DNA from: Rutpela maculata
Lineage: Eukaryota; Arthropoda; Insecta; Coleoptera; Cerambycidae
Length of the DNA: 64,000 bases
Assembly (NCBI GenBank): GCA_936432065.2
Contig: OW386289.2
Coordinates: 32,256,655-32,320,654 of the forward strand
Direction: 5' to 3'
A program made the position numbers and the translations under genes. A model generated the notes under the pieces. That model did not search any database, was not told where the DNA came from, and saw nothing but the letters and a program-made list of their open reading frames with translations. Shown piece after piece: positions 59,070 to 64,000 of the stretch. Position 1 is the stretch's first letter, and every line of letters begins with the position of its first letter.

Positions 59070-59570
59070 GATCACAATGATCTAAGGTACACAATGTACT
59101 CTGATTCTCTTCCTTTGTTTTTCGATCACAATGATCTAAGGTACACAATATACTCTGGTATTTTTCTTTTGCGTTGCGATCACAATGATCTAAGGTACAC
59201 AATGTATTATTGTATTATTATTGATATTATTCCTTTTCTAATGATCACTATAATCTTTCACACATAATGTGCAAATTTTGAATTTACAAATTCTTTAATA
59301 TTTTCCCAGATCACCATGATCCTTGACACATAATGTACCCTTAATTTTCTATATGATCACTATGATCTTTCATACAGAATATACGAGTTAGAATTTAAGA
59401 TTTCCTTAACACATTTCAGCGATCACCATGACCTTAGGTACACAATATAGGTACTCTTGATTTTCTATATGAGATCTATGATCTTCCATACGCAATGTAT
59501 GAAATAAGAGTTTAAAATTTATAGATTTTACGATCACCATGATCTGAGATACATAGTGTACTCTATTTTT
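59070..59570 (+). repeat. Tandem array of GATCAC..ATGATC units
   Basis: Nine units begin at about 59070, 59124, 59178, 59243, 59309, 59355, 59421, 59471 and 59532. The core is GATCACAATGATCTAAGGTA followed by CACAATGTAC; the first half is a palindrome-like GATCA..TGATC and the second GTACACAATGTAC also folds. Spacing varies from 46 to 66 bp, with T-rich linkers. The first three units are nearly identical, the others diverged. Confidence 0.88.
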
Positions 59571-59580
59571 TTTTCCTCAA

Positions 59581-59990
59581 CTAAATGTTGGATATCGTGG
59601 TTCATGGTCAACCGGGGTCTGAACGACCAGCGGTTTGCTCATGGGCCAACACCCTTCGAACCGTGCTACAAGTAGCTAGTATTGTAGTCTTTCCGCGAGT
59701 GCTACCATTCTTTTATAGTAAGATATTCCCAGTCGATTTAGAGCTCTAGGCAGCTCTTTATCTATCAACCCATTAGCGGATGTTACTATGGGTATTATGA
59801 TAGCCCTTTCAAGTAAGTAAATAGCTTACAATTCATTTGCTAGGTCTTGGTACTTACTTATCTTCTCGGTCCTGGCTTTTCTTACATTTCCATCCAGGGG
59901 AATTGTAACATCTATAATGTGTGCCCATTTATCCTTTTTGTTTAGGATTAATACATCAGGTTTGTTATGTCTGATTTCTTTATCCATTAT
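59581..59990 (-). pseudogene. LINE restriction-like endonuclease relic (1)
   Basis: The minus strand reads KPDVLILNKKDKWAH, IIDVTIPLDGNV, EKISKYQDLANEL(stop), IIIPIVTSANGLI and LPRALNRLGIS, the PD...D core and following conserved part of the endonuclease found in R2/R4-type and related LINEs. It ends at a TAG at 59581 and then an A-run. It parallels KPDVVLLD..VVEFSAP in the Dong-like element, but the sequence is from a different element. One stop is visible. Confidence 0.72.
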
Positions 59991-60139
59991 TTTATTTAAT
60001 TATTATTATTTCCGCAGTCTCGTTTTTCAACGGAACGGTAGTCTTTCTGATAGTAGGTTGCTTCAGACAGACAATTGTCAAGCCTTTCTGCATATTAATT
60101 TGAAATTAATAGAAAACGTCTTACATGTGTGACATGCGT

Positions 60140-60305
60140 CTAGCAAACAGTTTTTTTTGAAATTAGATGTTGAATATTTTATATCCAATTCTTCTGTTTG
60201 TTTCACTGTGCTTCGCGGTATTATTCATGTTGTGGATATTATGACCGGTCGTATGTCAACTCCATCTACCTTCCACATTTGTTTTATTTCCGCCGCAAGT
60301 TCTAT
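60140..60305 (-). pseudogene. LINE C-terminal relic (2)
   Basis: The minus strand reads ELAAEIKQMWKVDGVDIRPV, IISTT(stop)IIPRSTVKQTEEL and DIKYSTS, the segment that follows the endonuclease core in the same class of LINE proteins as the relic at 59581-59990. It is a separate copy, since the two overlap in the corresponding region. Short and with a stop. Confidence 0.6.
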
Positions 60306-60514
60306 TTATTTATTATTATTACTTTTTTTTTACTATTATTATTATTAGTTCTTTATTTTTCTCGACATGTTTGCCGGTTATTTACTTCAGTTGAAGGGAA
60401 TTCACCCCATCCAACTGTCGTTACATAGACATATTATTATTATTATTTTTATTATTATTATTATTATTTTCATTATTATTTTGAGTGACTTGCTTTGAAA
60501 TTTTATTGTTAAAT

Positions 60515-60529
60515 GTATCCTCGTCGCCA
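60515..60529 (-). other. Primer-binding site of the non-coding LTR element
   Basis: The minus strand reads TGGCGACGAGGATAC two bases after the 5' LTR. Sites of the form TGGCGAC are usual in Gypsy-type elements. The tRNA is not assigned. Confidence 0.7.
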
Positions 60530-60531
60530 CT

Positions 60532-60733
60532 TGTAATATGCCCGATTATGTCTCGCTTCGCTTATACTGTTAGAATAAGACACTTCCCTTAGTTTCACAC
60601 CACCGACCTACTCGTACCGCTGTTCGATATAAACTGCCGTCTCCTCCGGCCGTGAGCTGCAGAGCGCCACCTGGTATTCGGTAATACTTTATGACTCATC
60701 AACGTTAGATACAAATAATTCCGATACACTACA
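60532..60733 (-). repeat. 5' LTR of the non-coding LTR element
   Basis: Starts TGTAGTGTATCGG on the minus strand and ends CATATTACA. Compared with 55612-55813 it has C for A in CTTCMCTTAG and A for T in CACTWCA. Confidence 0.88.
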
Positions 60734-61006
60734 ATTTCCACAACAAATATGGACTTATTGGAAAGGGAAGACAATGGGCTTTCCAACTGAAAAATATATA
60801 CCATTTCAAATAACAAAGTTGCCCTATCCACGAAAACACGGTATGTCATTTCCGGTTAAACCGGAAGTGAGCAAAAAAAGACGGATTCACAGGAAATAAC
60901 TTATCAAAATTAGAAGAAGACTGGCGAAAACCACATTTCATTATCTCAACTAGTTCAAAAGTTATATAGGTTTAAAAAGGGTCAAAATATAATGGGGCAC
61001 CCGGTA

Positions 61007-61610
61007 TATGACATTAAGAATTTATCGGGTATTTCAACTAAAAAATGGCTGAGACATTTTTTAATAGCCATTTCTAATTATTAATCACAGTGAGCTCTAT
61101 CTACCATAACAATATGTCCCTTTTCTCGCGAATCACCCTGTATGTATAAATATATAAATATTTAATAATTAACAAACTTCGTCGCATGGTGAAGTTTTCA
61201 ATGCACGAATTTGCTTGTGGCGACTTTGGGGCTCATTTCCTCAAAAAGGTCTTAGGTTTTGAAAATTTGTCAATTCCATTAGAAGCGCTCTGGTTTTGAG
61301 TAACTGATAAAAATTTCAAAATCGTAGCTTAAATCCTTGATTTAAGAATATGCTTTGAAAAAAACATTTTTAAACTCATTTCTCGGCAGGAAAAAATGAA
61401 TTTGCAAAATTCGATCTACTAAAAAAAAGTTGCCAAAACCCTTTTCGGATGGCCAAAATTAAGCCCTACAAGATGGTGACGGTCTCATTTAGTTATACCT
61501 TAAAATACAAAATTACCAGAAATAAGCGAGATAGTGGAGTGATTTTACTCCACTTCTTTCCCTAAACTGAGTACAACACAATATTGGATTTATTGGAACA
61601 TAATGGAGAC
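61007..61610. other. Nothing recognised
   Basis: AT-rich spacer without coding or clear repeat borders. Confidence 0.35.
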
Positions 61611-61624
61611 ACCTATTGTAATTT

Positions 61625-62009
61625 TTATTTTTTTTTTTAACTATTTAACGTCGGCCTATTTCCGCTACCAGGGCCTATCACCGACGCCAGGAGACGAGCT
61701 ACCCCCAACCTGGAAATTTTGCCGAACCTCTTCCCTTAAGAAGAGTAGGGATCTTTTACTTGCCTAACATTTAATAGACAAGGGACCGCCTGCTTTACAT
61801 CCCCTCCGAAGGATGGTATATCTACTACGTAATCCTCGTCTGAAATTACGTAACTTCCGCGTATACACTGATATACAAGCCGCTAGAAGGTGGGACGAGA
61901 ACGCTGTATTTCCCAAGATGGGACCCCATCCAAGTACTAACCGCGCTCGACGTTGCTTCAACGGAATATCAACTGATATTCACATTGAAGTCGCCTCTAC
62001 GCTCGCCCC
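61625..62009 (-). mobile_element. SINE with 5S rRNA-like head
   Basis: On the minus strand positions 61962-61903 match the 3' half of 5S rRNA: GTTGAAGCAACGTCGAGCG, GGTTAGTACTTGGATGGGG and TGGGAAATAC, which include the internal promoter region used by RNA polymerase III. A 250-bp body follows and ends in an A-rich tail (plus 61625-61640). The direct repeats ACCTATTGTAATTT (61611-61624) and ACCTATTATAATTT (62010-62023) are target duplications with one mismatch. These features fit a 5S-derived SINE (SINE3 type) moved by a LINE. The body is not recognised. Confidence 0.8.
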
Positions 62010-62024
62010 ACCTATTATAATTTA

Positions 62025-62916
62025 GTTTGTATCTATTTGATAACATTTTCATATGTATTTACTTATTGGAATGTAAATTTTTTAGCTATAATTAATTTAA
62101 TAATTAAAAACACACAACAAATAATAAATTAACCGTCTATACGAAATCAAACTAGAGAAATAATTCAACATCCACGAGGATATCTTTAAAAAGTTAATAG
62201 CGGTTACTTCCACCTTTTCTGCTGTAAAAGCGAAATTCGAGTAAAGGTCAGAAGGGATATTGTTGGCCAGTAAAAGGGAGCGTTTTATCATCCCACGCCT
62301 TGTTTTACAGCTCATATGCCATTTTATTTTCAACCCTTTGAAGAACGACCGTTTTTCACAGTGTTTGATGTGCAAATTTAACTAAAACATACATGGAAAT
62401 ACAACACGAAATTCGATATCCCCTTTAAAGTGCACTTAAATAACCTCTCTTGCTTGCTCTGTTCTTATAGAGGACTTGCATTAACAACTTAATAGCTTGA
62501 TGGACTCCTTTAGTTTCCTAGAACCTAGAACCCTCTTATTCATTAAAGGCGTCTTACTCGGTGTACGGAGGGCACTCCCTTCCGGACCCTGCTTGGACAT
62601 GGTTATTTCGTATATTAGAGACCAGTGAATATTTTTAGGCAATGTCTACAAATTAAAATGTGCACTACCAAAATGTCTCATTTTACAATCAAGGATCAAA
62701 CAAACTACCACACAAATGTTTTCTGATTGAATGAAATTGTTTGACCTTGAAATTTTATTCTCACATTTTTGACATGGTTTAAAGCTTTGACGTACACATA
62801 CTTTTTTCCAATCCTCTGTTTTTGACATATTCGCGGTTAAGATGAGGGCTCAATACACTTGTATCGTATTTAGTTGGATATTTCTCAATACAAGAAACTA
62901 GGTGAATGTTCTCTAT
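62025..62916. other. Nothing recognised
   Basis: No coding or repeat signal that I can support. Confidence 0.35.
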
Positions 62917-63021
62917 TCACTACTTCCACATCCAGATTTTTATGGCATTCTAAGCCTATTTGAAAAATAAAAATTTTAATTTTTTTTTTGTCGTTACTGC
63001 ACTTCCACTGGATGTGGAAGT
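62917..63021. mobile_element. Short copy of the ACTTCCACATCC repeat
   Basis: ACTTCCACATCCAG at the left and CTGGATGTGGAAGT at the right enclose only about 75 bp, with the shared TGGCATTCTAAGCCTATTTG block. It looks like an internally deleted form of the longer copies at 31.8-33.6 kb. Confidence 0.75.
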
Positions 63022-63605
63022 AATTAGTATTTTGCTGTCGATCGGCGAAAAACATTTAATTGAATAAGGGAAAAAAGTACTCCATAAAACGTGAGATAAT
63101 TATGTGCTAAACCACTAGAACCTAATTACAAGTAAACATCATACAACCAACGTTTACAGAAGCTTGCCAGAAAATTGTCTGCATTTAACTGAATAATCTC
63201 TTTGGTCACATAATTACAACTGACCAAAGCGGCTTTAACTGCGATCGATCGTACAACTATACTAATTTATTTCCGTTTGTCACCAACATAGTCACAAGGT
63301 GCAGGCAGGATATGAAGTAAATGCTCGGAATAATGTTAACTGCGCCGAATTTATCATATCTTGCGGACAGCGTGTTTTAGTCGAGTGACTTAGTGGAAAG
63401 CGCTGTCCGCATTGATCGAGTATTGATCGAGTACTAAATTACTAAACGACTCGACTAAATTACTGGATGCGTGCAAACGCGCCTTTTTAGATCAAGTCAA
63501 CCATGATAAGATTGATTACTAAGCCTGCCACCGACAGTAGATGCTATTGATGCTTCTGATTTCTTAAGATCAAAACAGTCCTGAAAAAATTCTAACGGTT
63601 AATGG
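63022..63605. other. Nothing recognised except a small inverted repeat
   Basis: GCGGACAGCG at 63363 and CGCTGTCCGC at 63401 form a short hairpin; ACTCGACTAAATTAC-type phrases repeat nearby. No gene. Confidence 0.4.
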
Positions 63606-64000
63606 TAGGGATTGCATTACCGGTTAACCGGTTAACCGGTTATTAGGACAAAAAACACATGACGATAATTACCGGTTATTTTAATTTTTTTCCGGTTATT
63701 TCGGTAAATTCTGAACTTACGATATGTCACGTATTCAATGTTTCTATTTATGTCACTGACTAGTATTCACTAAATACAAAGTGATTGTTCCAACACCGAA
63801 CACTTTTAACAATAAATAAATAATATTATAAAAAGAAAACTCCAAACACCAAGCCCTAAGAAATACAAGACAGAAAATTGAATTTTTCACTGCCGCAAAT
63901 ATCTTGGAATACATTTAGAATTATGTTATTATTTCTCATTAACTTATTGACCCACCGATTGAAGAACGGCATCTTCAGCTGGGGTATTCTATGCACAAAT
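63606..64000. mobile_element. Terminus of a hAT-like element, cut by window end
   Basis: TAGGGATTGCATTACCGG opens a stretch with several ACCGGTTA repeats, an arrangement I know from hAT-type element ends. The other end and target duplication lie outside the window, so the class is tentative. No coding is visible in the part present. Confidence 0.5.

Larger units (their letters stand above)
55612..60733 (-). mobile_element. LTR retrotransposon with non-coding interior
   Basis: 202-bp direct repeats 55612-55813 and 60532-60733 differ at two sites I could see, start TG and end CA, and are flanked by the 5-bp target duplication ATTTC (55607-55611, 60734-60738). On the minus strand a primer site follows the 5' LTR and a purine tract precedes the 3' LTR. 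In 4.7 kb of interior no gag, protease, RT or integrase motif was found; only two LINE endonuclease relics and a tandem repeat. This is the pattern of a large non-autonomous LTR derivative. The near-identical LTRs say it inserted recently. Confidence 0.85.
54907..61004. mobile_element. Palindromic TA-flanked MITE, split at its centre
   Basis: Left arm 54907-55186 and right arm 60734-61004 are inverted copies (CAGGGTGCCTCATTATATTT and AAATATAATGGGGCACCCGG). Both ends are followed by TA. When the two insertions at 55189-55602 and 55612-60733 are removed, the arms meet with almost no spacer (GGAAATTA then ATTTCC), giving an original palindrome of about 550 bp. Confidence 0.85.

Noticed and set aside
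59070..59570. CRISPR-like repeats with spacers
   Set aside because: Core repeats are diverged and linkers are T-rich and variable in length; no cas-like gene and a eukaryotic context.
61903..61962. Functional 5S rRNA gene
   Set aside because: Only the 3' half is well matched, the sequence is joined to a SINE body with A-rich tail and target duplications.

Overview
The window looks like a gap-free stretch of repetitive nuclear DNA from an arthropod, most likely an insect with a large genome. It is AT-rich and almost every recognisable coding trace belongs to a transposable element: an R4/Dong-type LINE, an RNase H-bearing LINE fragment, Gypsy LTR elements, a Penelope-like relic, a mariner-like transposase relic and several terminal-inverted-repeat (TIR) DNA transposons. 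I see no convincing host gene, exon chain, rRNA unit or intact tRNA. A beetle or another insect with a bloated genome would fit, but the order cannot be fixed from these data.

Layout. 0-5 kb: an LTR-like tandem duplication, then a pair of 260-bp inverted repeats enclosing a perfect palindrome. 5-8.6 kb: a Dong/R4-like non-LTR retrotransposon sitting in a (TAA)n microsatellite, followed by a second 3'-truncated copy in the same microsatellite. 9.8-10.8 kb: a 5'-truncated LINE with a 14-bp target duplication. 14.4-20.6 kb: GC-looped hairpins, two small hAT-like elements and a minus-strand Gypsy element. 23.1-27.7 kb: a plus-strand sister Gypsy copy. Both Gypsy copies lack reverse transcriptase and RNase H, so they belong to a non-autonomous lineage. 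28.3-29.2 kb: a 923-bp palindromic element. 31.8-33.8 kb: a TA-flanked element holding a 13-unit minisatellite with a 90-bp higher-order period.

34.2-43.7 kb is the most unusual part. Two elements (35382-40059 and 40739-43720) share the terminus TAGTGGARTCAAATTA, have TIRs of roughly 0.85-1.25 kb whose interiors are homologous between the two copies, and create 3-bp target duplications. The first carries a degenerate gene with a Cys-rich finger; the second has split a mariner-like transposase pseudogene. Both have been invaded by younger elements. 44.9-47.7 kb: a diverged tandem array broken by a 1.4-kb foldback and a 726-bp TIR element. 48.6-51.8 kb: a full-length but inactivated DNA transposon with 280-bp TIRs, 7-bp target duplications and a three-frame transposase relic. 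52.9-54.5 kb: a Penelope endonuclease relic and two related long hairpins. 54.9-61.0 kb: a palindromic MITE split at its centre by a second MITE and then by a 5.1-kb LTR element that has LTRs, primer site and polypurine tract but no gag-pol. 61.6-62.0 kb: a SINE with a 5S rRNA-like head. The window ends inside the terminus of a hAT-like element.

The interest lies in nested structure: exact target duplications let the order of insertion be read at many points. All calls are by eye; superfamily names are given only where motifs support them.
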